A stretch of 64,000 nucleotides of DNA from Planctomycetaceae bacterium (lineage in GTDB: Bacteria > Planctomycetota > Planctomycetia > Pirellulales > Pirellulaceae): NCBI GenBank assembly GCA_018660825.1, contig JABJJO010000150.1:62001-126000 (forward strand), read 5' to 3'. Positions 9,938-18,930 of the stretch are shown here, in pieces. The position numbers and the translations under genes are program-made. The number at the start of each line of letters is the position of its first letter. Position 1 is the stretch's first letter. The notes under the pieces are model-generated. The model did not search any database, was not told the DNA's origin, and saw only the letters and a list, made by a program, of their open reading frames with translations.

Positions 9938-10238
9938 CGAATCATGTCCTTTGTGAACCTCTATAAACAGTAATAGAACCCTTTTATTATGCCACAAATT
10001 ACTGCCACGTTCTATCGGGAATGTTAACCGGATCTGCTATCACTGACAAAAAGAGTTGCCGCTAAAGAAAACGACGACAGACTTCGGCGCGACGCCGAAT
10101 TTCTCTCAAATGCCGAATGTCAATTTTTATCCCAAGCTAAAGGCAGAGTGCTATGTATAATAAAGACTCCAACCGCATACCCAAACTACGCCACAACAAA
10201 CACAGCAACAGAGGCTTTAACAGGATCTCGTGTGCCGG
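9938..10238. other. Divergent intergenic region with a short perfect hairpin
   Basis: This stretch separates the divergent sulfatase and transglutaminase-like genes. It holds one clear symmetrical element at 10083-10099: TTCGGCG, loop CGA, CGCCGAA. The run of T after it on the plus strand is short (TTT), and no gene ends here, so a terminator is unlikely; an operator or chance structure is possible. No coding signal is seen. Confidence 0.4.
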
Positions 10239-11234
10239 ATGAACAACCTTGCCCGTTATGTAACTGTTTTGATTTATTGGCTGATCTGTCTTGAGTCCAG
10301 AGCGGAATCTCAGGCCACGGAAACCGAGCGTTTTGTCAGTGATGTCCAAGCTCAGGTTGCCCAGTTGAGTCAACGCAGCAAAACACTGCCTAAAGAATTT
10401 GTCACCGCCGTTGCCATCATGAATGGCGTACAGTCCAGACTGAGCTCTCTTAACTATGCCATTTTGAAACGACAGGGCAAACCCACTCCCAATTCGACAG
10501 AAGAATGCCTAGCTCTCCGGGCGGGCATCTGCGGCAACCACATTGCAGCATTTTTGACGGTAGCAGACCAACTCGGAATCCGAGCCCGACCCGTTGAGTT
10601 CTATATCTCCGGCCCATCGTCAGCCAATAATACTTCCCATATCTGCGTCGAAGTCTACTACAACCAACGGTGGCACCTTTTTGACGTGACATGGGGCACC
10701 TATTTCGTGTTTCAGAACGTTGTTGCCTCGATTGAACAAATACGGAAATCCGGCACAAAATCACGTGATTGGGCCGTCACCAATCAATCGGACCTCTGGT
10801 ATTTACAGTGGAAAGATGCCGGACATGACCCATTGATCTATGTCGACCATATAAATGTAGACATTCTACGAGGCCGAAAAGGCGCGATTCGTCTTCGACC
10901 CAACAACCAAACATATACCCCTGTTCATCAACCGAACTTTTTCGGGCTGAACACAAAGAACCAGGACTATGGAGCCATCCAAGTCCTATTACAGGATACG
11001 AAAGTTGGTTCAAACATAGTAGAATTAAAGGTTCTTGGAAAAGCGGGGGGTGGCACGGTCGTTCTCTCCAACGGAGAACGGCAAACACGCCTGCCCATGT
11101 CGACGCTCACCGTGGGCACCAATATTATTCACCTGCATGAGCCAACACGTGATGCGAAAATCACGATTTCCATTGACGTGGATCCGGCCTTTGGCGTTGG
11201 CTATGTGGTTTATGCCAGCATCCAAACAAAATAG
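10239..11234 (+). CDS. Transglutaminase-like cysteine protein, secreted
   Basis: The 331-residue protein has a putative signal peptide (NNLARYVTVLIYWLICLESR) and a transglutaminase-like core. Cys98 in AGICGNHIAAF, His134 in SHICVEVYY and Asp149 in HLFDVTWG have the order and spacing of the family's triad. The roughly 100 C-terminal residues look like a beta-rich domain. Bacterial members are mostly proteases or peptide-processing enzymes rather than cross-linkers. A GTG at 10230 in frame is an alternative start with CAGGA nearer to it. It is a single gene on the plus strand, 129 nt before the hydrolase gene. Confidence 0.75.
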   Translation: MNNLARYVTVLIYWLICLESRAESQATETERFVSDVQAQVAQLSQRSKTLPKEFVTAVAIMNGVQSRLSSLNYAILKRQGKPTPNSTEECLALRAGICGNHIAAFLTVADQLGIRARPVEFYISGPSSANNTSHICVEVYYNQRWHLFDVTWGTYFVFQNVVASIEQIRKSGTKSRDWAVTNQSDLWYLQWKDAGHDPLIYVDHINVDILRGRKGAIRLRPNNQTYTPVHQPNFFGLNTKNQDYGAIQVLLQDTKVGSNIVELKVLGKAGGGTVVLSNGERQTRLPMSTLTVGTNIIHLHEPTRDAKITISIDVDPAFGVGYVVYASIQTK

Positions 11235-11363
11235 AATTCGTTGCTTACGAACCGTTGTGCCGGGGCTGATTTTCGTTAACGAGGCTTGCAGGCCACCAGG
11301 GCACCCGTTAAGATTTCCACCATTACGCCAAACCACGACCAATCTGCCAAGGAGTGAAATTCT

Positions 11364-12545
11364 ATGAATCACCTATCCCTTGTTTTGCTTTGTCTCCTCT
11401 TCGTCCTGCCAGACGAAACCGCCGTCGCCGCAGAACCAGCCAAGCCGATTCTCTGTGTCGGACATTACCACTCCGAAGACGATGCTGTCAAACAACTGGC
11501 ACGGATGGCGGCCACCTACTCCACGCTCAATCAGTGGGAGCAACGGGCGAATAAGGTTCGTAAACAAATCTTAATGGGGGCCCAGCTTTACCCATTGCCA
11601 AAACGAACGCCTCTCAAACCGCTCATTCACAAAAAACGGGTCTATCAAGGCTACACGGTTGAGTCGGCTGCCTTTGAAGCCCGCCCTGGATACATGGTCT
11701 ACGGAAACCTTTATCGGCCACTGGGGAAACAAGGACCTCATCCAGGAATCCTTTGTCCTCATGGTCATGCTCGCGGTCCGGAGGGGGGGCGACTGCGACC
11801 GGACCAGCAGAACCGCTGTGCGACGCTGGCCCGTATGGGAGCCGTTGTTTTTTCTTACGATATGATAGGCTTCGGTGACAGCGAACATTTGGGCTGGAAC
11901 CACAATCACCCGCAGGCGCTCACTCTACAAACCTGGAGCAGTATTCGCGCGCTCGATTTCTTGCAATCATTGGCAGATGTCGATGAGGAGCGGCTTGGAG
12001 TCACCGGCTGTTCTGGGGGCGGCACGCAAACTTTCCTCCTGACGGCCCTCGACGCCCGCGTCCGAGTAGCAGTACCAGTCGTGATGGTGTCTGCCCATTT
12101 CTTCGGCGGCTGCCACTGTGAAAGTGGCATGCCGATCCACAAAACCTCTCACCTGGAAACGAACAATGCCGAAATTGCGGCTCTCACGGCACCGCGGCCC
12201 CTGCTGCTGGTTTCTGTCGGCGGGGACTGGACCAAGAACACCCCAAAGGTCGAGCTTCCTTATATCCGTAACGTCTATCGACTTTTTGGTGATGATAAGA
12301 ACGTGCAAAACTCCCATTTCGCTGAAGAGGGGCACGGTTATCAATTGTCGAAACGGCAGGCCATGTATCCCTTTATGGTTAAGCATCTGCGACTCGACGC
12401 GCGGGGAGTTATTGACGCTAAGACGGGCGTTTTTGATGAAGCTCAGACGACACTGGAGACACCTGCGCAGATGCGAGTCTTTGACAACCAACACCCGGTA
12501 CCAAAACATGCCCTCAAGCCAGGTTCAACCGTCTCTTTCAAGTAG
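11364..12545 (+). CDS. Alpha/beta hydrolase, acetyl-xylan-esterase-like, secreted
   Basis: The 393-residue protein has a signal peptide (LSLVLLCLLFVLPDETAVAA) and an alpha/beta-hydrolase core. The oxyanion region is GILCPHGHARG, the nucleophile elbow is GVTGCSGGGTQT (Ser between Cys and Gly), and the likely catalytic His is in EEGHGYQLSKRQAMYPF. LTAPRPLLLVSVGGDWT matches the strand before the acid residue in the AXE1/dienelactone-hydrolase group. Planctomycete homologues are often annotated as acetyl xylan esterase or prolyl-oligopeptidase-like; de-esterification of polysaccharides is a reasonable inference. AAGGAG before ATG 11364 supports the start. Confidence 0.85.
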   Translation: MNHLSLVLLCLLFVLPDETAVAAEPAKPILCVGHYHSEDDAVKQLARMAATYSTLNQWEQRANKVRKQILMGAQLYPLPKRTPLKPLIHKKRVYQGYTVESAAFEARPGYMVYGNLYRPLGKQGPHPGILCPHGHARGPEGGRLRPDQQNRCATLARMGAVVFSYDMIGFGDSEHLGWNHNHPQALTLQTWSSIRALDFLQSLADVDEERLGVTGCSGGGTQTFLLTALDARVRVAVPVVMVSAHFFGGCHCESGMPIHKTSHLETNNAEIAALTAPRPLLLVSVGGDWTKNTPKVELPYIRNVYRLFGDDKNVQNSHFAEEGHGYQLSKRQAMYPFMVKHLRLDARGVIDAKTGVFDEAQTTLETPAQMRVFDNQHPVPKHALKPGSTVSFK

Positions 12546-12796
12546 TCACCCCCCAAAACTGCCACTTGCCGTTGTTGACCGGTTAAACGGCAATTCCCAG
12601 ACAAGGAATGCCCATCGGACAATCTGCCGAAGCGGAGGTTTGCCAATCGCAGAGGCATCCTGATTGGCATGAGTTCTAGCGATTAAACATCACCTCATAG
12701 AATGAAAACGCCAATACATAGGCGATTTTCTCAACACGGAGCGTATCAATTACACACTTTTTTTGATCGGGTTAATGCCAACTCGGTCAGGGCCAC

Positions 12797-14373
12797 CTAA
12801 TGCTGCCCTTCAATCGGACGGGCATCCCAAATCTTAAGTACATTATCTGACCCTCCACTAACAATCCGTTTTCCGTCAGGGCTGAAACTGGCGCTATAGA
12901 CATTGTTTGAATGGCCTTTGAGCGAATAAACATTATGGTGCAATTTGTGATTCCAGTAATCCCATTCGAATCCCCTTAATTCATTGTTCTGGTGTCGATC
13001 AAGCAAATCCTGCATATGCAATACATTTGCGTCCTCCCAGTCACGCTGTACCAACAGCATGTCGGATGTGTAAGCTTGCCGCTCCGCCAACTTGCGTAAT
13101 TCCGCCTCATTGTTCTGAGCCAACTTCGCATCCGCCTCACGTATTTCGGCCACCGCACGTTGTTCCTCCGCCTCCTTTCGCTCCTCGTCTGCATTTTTCT
13201 GAGCTTGCCTAGCCTCGACCATCCGTGATTCCGCCAGACCGCGCTGCACATCCGCATCGCGGGCCTCGCGTGTCGCCGCGGCTGCAAATACCGTCGAAAT
13301 CACGGCGGCGCCCAGTAAAACCAATAGCTCCCAGTACTGAGTGCTGCCATAGCTGGCTTACGTTTACACCACCGCCAACTCCGTTCCATCCAAGTGGTGG
13401 GGCGTGCCTTGATCGGCTTGTGATCCAGCCAGGCCTGAAGATCCTCAGCCAATGCCGCACAGGAGTCGTATCGCTTGTCAGGTTCTTTTTGAAGGCACTT
13501 GAGCGTAAGCGTTTCCAGGTCACGTGGGATGGAGTTATTAAGTTTCCTAGGACTGGGAGCTTCTTCATGCAACACCTGATGCAGCAGCATCCGTGTCGTT
13601 CCGCGAAAAGGTAATTCACCGGTCAATAGCTCGTATAAAATCACGCCCACTGAGTAGACATCCGCCCGCCGGTCCACGTGATGTCCTTCACCACGAGCCT
13701 GCTCTGGGGGCATATAGGCGGGTGTCCCCAACAACTTGCCATCAAGCGTCATCGTGATTTCACCGGCGTCCCGTTTGGCCAGGCCGAAATCCATCACGAA
13801 CGGTTCGTTGTTTTCGTCCAGCATAATGTTAGCCGGTTTCAAATCCCGATGAATCACACCGTTCTCGTGAGCATGCTCAAGTGCCAGAACAACCTTCACG
13901 CACAGCCCAATCGCCTGACGTGGGGATAATCGTTTGGCCGTCAACAGATCGGCCAACGAGACCCCATCAACGAAATCGCTAACAATGTAAATTTGATCAT
14001 CATCCAAACCCACCTCGTAGACGCTAACAATATTGGGATGATTGAGCTGAGCGGCCGCCCGAGCTTCTCGCAAAAACTGTTCGCGACTGCTCGTGGAAAA
14101 CTGTCCCGAGCGGGGAACCTTTACGGCTACTTTGCGGTCGAGCTTGGAGTCATGTGCCTGCCAGACACTGCCAAACGCGCCACGGCCAACTTCATTGATG
14201 AGTTCAAAATGCCCGATGGTAGAGTTGCCAGCATAATCGAGCGTACCAATATTCTCCTGATCAACATCCACCAGACCAAATTGACTTCCGCAACTGGGGC
14301 AATCGACGCTCTGCAGGTCCGACTCATCGACCAATTCGATACCGTTTTGACAGTGGGGACAGCGGATTTGCAT
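12797..14373 (-). pseudogene. Ser/Thr protein kinase with WD40 tail, frameshifted and truncated
   Basis: The first frame (14373 to about 13330) encodes a zinc ribbon (CPHC, CPSC) and a full Hanks-type kinase: VGRGAFGSVWQA, VAVKV, HRDLKPANIM, MDFGLAK and GTPAYMPPEQA. At the expected transmembrane helix the frame ends in an implausible tail ([12 protein letters not shown]). The other frame (13324 to 12797) resumes with [18 protein letters not shown], a coiled coil rich in E/A/R/K, and one WD40 blade ([25 protein letters not shown]). The shift equals one missing base, around 13325-13350. Family members normally carry several WD40 blades; here only one remains before a stop. A sequencing error could explain the shift but not the short tail. 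Confidence 0.8.
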
Positions 14374-14667
14374 AGTGAAAAGGACCCAGATGAGGTGACG
14401 CGTTCATTATGGCATAGATTGCTGTGGGTTTCTATGTATTCGGAGTGCGAACCGTGGTTGGCGCGAAGAAGTAATCGCGTAGAAAGTTGACACTCTTTTT
14501 GGACACACTTTTTATTCAACTCACGTCAAACGGTGTCAAACCGTGTTCACTATTGTCGACGCAACATCAATCAGAAAAGGGGCTAAACCCAATTAGAAAA
14601 CGGCCAAACACAGCCATTAAGGAATGAAACAGTGTTGACCGTTTAAACTATTACGTGGCGTACCGTG
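14374..14667. other. Intergenic region upstream of the kinase gene
   Basis: The region lies between the stop of the PSD1-type gene and the start of the kinase gene, both on the minus strand. It contains short imperfect inverted repeats (for example AAACGGT with ACTGTTT on the minus strand) but no stable stem followed by a T-run and no credible ORF. Confidence 0.4.
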
Positions 14668-17151
14668 CTAGTGATTAAACAAGAATTCTTTTGTATTAAT
14701 CAACGCCCAAACGATATCTTCGTAGGCTATCTTGGCGTCGCCAACCTTTTCGATGTGAGCCGTCGCAATAGCCTGCTCATCAGCCGTGGGCATACGAGAA
14801 AACGACAACAAATATAATTCGGTTATCTTGTCCGCGTGCTCTCGCTCAGCGTCTTTACTCAACGATGCTGCTCGACCACTGCCGTTTGTCAATTTACCTT
14901 GAATCTCACCAGAATTCAAAAGATGCAAACTCTGCGCTAAGTTTGCCTCGCTGCTCCGTTCACATTCGCAAGCCGAACTAGATTCGGGTCGACCGAAGAC
15001 CGTGAGGAAGTACGAGCTAAATCCACTGTCTGGCAGTTGCGAAGCTCGAGTGCCCACTGGAACACCAGGAAACGTCGTGGTTGTTCCGGTGACTTGATCG
15101 ATCGAATCCAGCAAAACTTCAGCGTTTAAACGTTTAGGATAATAGCGGGAGAAGTTCTGTTTGTCATCCTTGTTCCAATCGTTTGGCTCGCTACTGAGTT
15201 GATACACCGAACTGCTCGCAATCGTTCGTATCAAATGTTTTAAGTCGAAACCGCTCTTGACGAAATCCGTTGCCAGTGCATTAAGCAACTCTGGATTGGT
15301 CGCCGGATTGGTAATACGCATATCATCTTCCGGATCCACCAAACCGCGACCGAAGAAGTGTTTCCAATACCGGTTAACCAACGCCTTCGCAAAGAACTCG
15401 TTCGTAGGGTCACTCATCCAACTTGCAAGATGTAGTCGCGGATCATCTTCAACTGCTAGATCCAATGGATCACTCCCCAAGCCTGTCGGTGGAACATTAT
15501 TGCCCGTTTTGGGGTTTTTCGCACTCGGCTTTCCTTGGTTGTGGAAAATTCGGTCATACCCTGGTGTAGCACTCTTCTTGCGACCAACACGACTGAAGAA
15601 AGCGGCGAATCCGTAGTAATCTTCTTGGCTCCATTTCTCAAACGGGTGATGATGGCAGCGAGCACACTGTATTCGCAAACCCAAGAAAAGCTGAGCCGTA
15701 TCTTCTACTTGTGCAGCTTGATCCTTCACTTCGCGATACCAAGCAACCGCTGGATTAGCCCCTGCCGTTCCCGTAGCGGTAATAATCTCGGATACGAATT
15801 CATCGTAAGGCTTGTTGTCATGCAAACTGTTACGAATCCAGTCGTAAAAGCCAAACGTTGCAGCTTTGTCACCTTCTACTCGCCGCTTGTTCCGTAAAAC
15901 TGCATTCCATTTATTTGCAAAATAGTCCGCATAATCAGTGCTTGCCAGTAACTGATCAATCCGCTTAAGACGCTTGTCCGGATCAGCGTCCTCCAAAAAC
16001 GTTTGCGCCTCTCCTAAGGTAGGGAGGCGACCCGCAATATCAACCGTGACTCGACGCAAAAAGACAGCGTCTTCACTCACCACAGATGATGGCAAACCCA
16101 GCTGAACTAATTTATTAAAAACTAAGTCATCTACGAAGTTATTTTTCTTCGGCAGCGCGTCTACTTTGATACCCAACGGTATCGTTGCGCGGTAAACCCC
16201 AACATGTCCTTGATATCGAGCCATCACCGCTACACTGCCAGTCAATTGACTAGTGGTAACCAATCCTGTTTCGTTAACCTCAGCCATTTCCGTACTGTTG
16301 GAATCAAAAGCAGTCGTCCTTGTCACATCGCGCATGCTGCCGTCAGAGAAGTAGGCGAACACCGATATCTGCTGAGCGCCATCTCGCTGCATCAATCGTT
16401 CTTCTGGCAAGACAACAATACGCGTCACCGTCGGATCTTCCGGCTGCCCGTACGGCATCCCCTGTTCAATCCAGCGACTAAGCAATCTATACGAGGGTGA
16501 GTCACCCGACAATCTTGCACCACCACCGTGCGGCACGACGCCAACCGCTTTTTGAAGGAGCAGACTGCGTTCGGGAGCTGCTGGGAAAACGCGGCGACCC
16601 CGGCCTTCTTTGACCAGAAATTCGTAATCCTCTTCTGGCTCAAACCCGAGTAACGATAACCGAAACCCGTTCTGCCCACTACTTTTGCCATGACAGCCAC
16701 CACCATTGCAGCCGAATTTGGTAAACACGGGAGTCACTTCATTTGGAAAATTAACGGCGAGATCTTTGACGATATTCGTGACTTGAATCGATACTGTGGT
16801 GGACAACTTACCATCAAATTTCGCTGTTATCACTACCGCTCCTTCAGCAATAGGCGATACAAATCCACTTGAACTGACTTCAACAAAGCCAGTTGGCGCA
16901 CTACTGTAAACGACGTCCCGTGTAAGATCTCGATGTTGACCACTGTCATAGTTACCAGTCACGATCACTTGCAAGCCTGCATCACGACCTGAAATAATCG
17001 TGGTTTGATTATCGTCGACATTATCGATGTCGATCGACTGCAACGCGCCAGGATCACCTAATCCTGGAGGAGTCGCTTTATCTTCTTGAGCTGTTAGCAA
17101 AACGCTAAACGATAGTAACAGACAGGATGTTAGTGGCAAGAATTTATTCAT
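14668..17151 (-). CDS. PSD1-type protein: Ig-like (Big2) domains, cytochrome-like motif, DUF1549 and DUF1553
   Basis: The 827-residue protein has a signal peptide (LTSCLLLSFSVLLTAQ). Two bacterial Ig-like segments flank a haem-like region: one at about residues 35-125 (DLTRDVVYSSAPTGFVEVSS) and one at about 250-325 (DGSMRDVTRTTAFDSNSTEM). The region between has FGCNGGGCHGKSSGQNGFRL, where Cys-X4-Cys-His replaces CXXCH, a form known in this planctomycete family. DUF1549 (DDLVFNKLVQLGLPSSVVSED onward) and DUF1553 (ALVNRYWKHFFGRGLVDPEDD) follow, and the C-terminus ends in NTKEFLFNH. Function is unknown; a periplasmic location is likely. Most such genes sit beside a DUF1501 gene, but none is adjacent here. 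Confidence 0.88.
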   Translation of the reverse strand: MNKFLPLTSCLLLSFSVLLTAQEDKATPPGLGDPGALQSIDIDNVDDNQTTIISGRDAGLQVIVTGNYDSGQHRDLTRDVVYSSAPTGFVEVSSSGFVSPIAEGAVVITAKFDGKLSTTVSIQVTNIVKDLAVNFPNEVTPVFTKFGCNGGGCHGKSSGQNGFRLSLLGFEPEEDYEFLVKEGRGRRVFPAAPERSLLLQKAVGVVPHGGGARLSGDSPSYRLLSRWIEQGMPYGQPEDPTVTRIVVLPEERLMQRDGAQQISVFAYFSDGSMRDVTRTTAFDSNSTEMAEVNETGLVTTSQLTGSVAVMARYQGHVGVYRATIPLGIKVDALPKKNNFVDDLVFNKLVQLGLPSSVVSEDAVFLRRVTVDIAGRLPTLGEAQTFLEDADPDKRLKRIDQLLASTDYADYFANKWNAVLRNKRRVEGDKAATFGFYDWIRNSLHDNKPYDEFVSEIITATGTAGANPAVAWYREVKDQAAQVEDTAQLFLGLRIQCARCHHHPFEKWSQEDYYGFAAFFSRVGRKKSATPGYDRIFHNQGKPSAKNPKTGNNVPPTGLGSDPLDLAVEDDPRLHLASWMSDPTNEFFAKALVNRYWKHFFGRGLVDPEDDMRITNPATNPELLNALATDFVKSGFDLKHLIRTIASSSVYQLSSEPNDWNKDDKQNFSRYYPKRLNAEVLLDSIDQVTGTTTTFPGVPVGTRASQLPDSGFSSYFLTVFGRPESSSACECERSSEANLAQSLHLLNSGEIQGKLTNGSGRAASLSKDAEREHADKITELYLLSFSRMPTADEQAIATAHIEKVGDAKIAYEDIVWALINTKEFLFNH

Positions 17152-17419
17152 TGCGTTTCCCTATGACAATGCACCTGACTGGACAAGGAATCCAAAGTCG
17201 GAAGGTGCTCAGAAAAATGGTTGACTGATTGTGTATGAATTATACCAAGACTTGCGTATTGTTGCGAACTTTTGCACCCGCCCGCAAGCTCAGTTGCAAT
17301 AAATTCTCGCCTTTTCCTACTTACAAACTGCTGTATATCCCTAAGTCGGGGGGCAAACCCACGATTTAGTCGTTTTAGGGCCTGTTAATTAAGGTCACGT
17401 TTTGCCGTGTTCGCAATAC

Positions 17420-17854
17420 CTACGCCTGCTCAGCTACCGTAACTAAGTTCATTACATCGCCTTGTTCAATTGCATTCACAACTTCCATACCGCTAATTAC
17501 CTTACCAAAAACACTATGCTTCCCGTCTAAATGGGGCGTTGGACCATGCGTAACGAAGAACTGCGAGCCATTTGTATTCGGTCCCGCGTTGGCCATCGAC
17601 AAGATACCTTCAGAGTCGTGCCGCAAGTCAGGGTGAAATTCATCATCAAACTTATAGCCCGCGTCGCCGGTACCAATACCATCCGGGCATCCGGTCTGGA
17701 TCATGAAATCAGCAATCACTCGGTGGAATTTTATTCCGTTGTAAAAACCTTCCACGGCCAGTTTTTCGAAATTGGCGACCGTTTTTGGCACTTCTTCGCT
17801 GTAGAGTTCAATTTGAATATCGCCCTTGTTGGTTTTAATGGTTGCTACTTTCAT
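17420..17854 (-). CDS. Peptidyl-prolyl cis-trans isomerase, cyclophilin type
   Basis: The 144-residue single-domain cyclophilin has the catalytic [15 protein letters not shown] segment (Arg and Phe of the active site) and [20 protein letters not shown], then [16 protein letters not shown]. No signal peptide is seen, so it is probably cytoplasmic, where it would speed proline isomerisation during folding. Length and motifs match the PpiB group. GGAGAG a few bases before ATG 17854 supports the start. It lies 67 nt upstream of nothing on its own strand except a 268-nt spacer to the left, and follows the aat gene on the same strand by 67 nt. Confidence 0.95.
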   Translation of the reverse strand: MKVATIKTNKGDIQIELYSEEVPKTVANFEKLAVEGFYNGIKFHRVIADFMIQTGCPDGIGTGDAGYKFDDEFHPDLRHDSEGILSMANAGPNTNGSQFFVTHGPTPHLDGKHSVFGKVISGMEVVNAIEQGDVMNLVTVAEQA

Positions 17855-17921
17855 CAGTTAGTCACTCTCCAAATTATTGTTATAAAACACCGATTATGGT
17901 GAATTGCGTTAGTTTAGCTCC

Positions 17922-18674
17922 TTATTGTTCTTTGTCTAGACCACCCACGACACCGAAAATTGCAGGAGCCTCCAATCCCGTCTTTAGCACATCCAAATAA
18001 TCTGCCCGCGGAATGTCAACCGCTCCTAGGGCACTGCAATGCGGCGTAGCTTGTTGCACATCTAACATCGCAAAACCCCACAACTCTAAGTGTTGAACCA
18101 AAACGCATAATGCCACACGTGACGCATCACTCACATGATGAAACATTGATTCACCACAAAAGATCGAGCCCACTGCAATTCCATAAAGTCCGCCAACCAA
18201 CGTGTCATCTCGCCATACCTCTATACTGTGTGCTATTCCCTTTTCATGCAATTCTACATAAACCGATTTCATCTCACTCGTTATCCAGGTTCCCGTTTCA
18301 AGTTCTCCTTCGATTACTCGGGGACCACTACACTCCGAAATCACGGCCTCGAACGCTTGGTCACTGCTAACGCGAAAACGTCCTGAGCGAATCTTCCTCT
18401 TCAATCGACGTGGAATGTGGAGTTGGGCAGGAATTAAGACCGCTCTAGGGTCCGGACAAAACCAACCCAGAACTTTTTCATCGGCATCTTCACTCAAATC
18501 CAACGGCCACGGAAAGATTCCCTTGGAATATGCATTCAACACCCATAGTGGCGTCAACTTTCCGCCGACCGCAACAACCCCGTATTCATTTGCCTCACGA
18601 CCACTGGGGAAGATGTTTTCTCTTCGGGCCTCCTGCCAGACGCTACCGATGCTAGCATTTGTAATTTTATCCAT
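17922..18674 (-). CDS. aat: Leucyl/phenylalanyl-tRNA--protein transferase
   Basis: The 250-residue protein matches Aat throughout: FPSGREANEYGVVAVGGKL, then AYSKGIFPWP, WFCPDPRAVL, GTWITSEM, GIAHSIEVW, LVGGLYGIAVGSIFCGESMF and SRVALCVLVQHL. The enzyme transfers Leu or Phe from tRNA to N-terminal Arg or Lys of proteins, marking them for ClpS/ClpAP in the N-degron pathway. ATG 18674 is preferred to an upstream in-frame codon at 18713 because the family starts close to this point; the Shine-Dalgarno is weak. The gene is divergent from the HtrA gene. Confidence 0.93.
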   Translation of the reverse strand: MDKITNASIGSVWQEARRENIFPSGREANEYGVVAVGGKLTPLWVLNAYSKGIFPWPLDLSEDADEKVLGWFCPDPRAVLIPAQLHIPRRLKRKIRSGRFRVSSDQAFEAVISECSGPRVIEGELETGTWITSEMKSVYVELHEKGIAHSIEVWRDDTLVGGLYGIAVGSIFCGESMFHHVSDASRVALCVLVQHLELWGFAMLDVQQATPHCSALGAVDIPRADYLDVLKTGLEAPAIFGVVGGLDKEQ

Positions 18675-18814
18675 ATATTCTTGTTGCCTAATCCAACATA
18701 TAAGCCAAATCAAAATTTACCAACAGGCGAGGCCCATCGTCCGTTATATAGCCATAGCGTAAACCGTTTTGCCAATTTAACAATTTCCTGCAATACTCGA
18801 CCCTTGTAACGCAG

Positions 18815-18820
18815 TATAAT
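18815..18820 (+). promoter_or_regulatory. Possible -10 element for the HtrA-type protease gene
   Basis: TATAAT lies 110 nt before the start codon at 18931, with only a poor -35 match upstream. If used, the transcript would begin near 18827 and carry the 18850-18886 inverted repeat in its leader. This is a motif match only. Confidence 0.3.
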
Positions 18821-18849
18821 AGCTTCAGAGTTGACTGGGAGGAAACAAT

Positions 18850-18886
18850 TGTCTTCCCTATAGTAAATGTTACTATAGGGAAGACA
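18850..18886. repeat. Perfect 17-bp inverted repeat with 3-nt loop, upstream of HtrA gene
   Basis: The left arm is TGTCTTCCCTATAGTAA (18850-18866), the loop is ATG, and the right arm (18870-18886) is its exact reverse complement. It ends 44 nt before the protease start codon, in the aat-htrA divergent spacer, where no gene terminates. As RNA it would form a very stable stem in the leader; as DNA it could bind a dimeric regulator. TAAA follows the right arm, so it is not a classic terminator. No second copy was noticed in the window. Confidence 0.9.
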
Positions 18887-18930
18887 TAAACTTGTCACAG
18901 CGGTTCGCACACTAAAGGTTATTACTGGGT

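Noticed and set aside
11967..12509. Minus-strand ORF of 180 codons
   Set aside because: It is antisense to the alpha/beta hydrolase gene, which has nucleophile and His motifs on the plus strand.
12563..12589. TGCCGTT/AACGGCA hairpin after the hydrolase gene
   Set aside because: No T-run follows; the structure is too weak to call.
14668..17151. Cys-X4-Cys-His in place of CXXCH, considered as evidence of a damaged haem site
   Set aside because: The same CNxGxCHGK pattern is a known form in this planctomycete family, so it is not a novelty of this gene.
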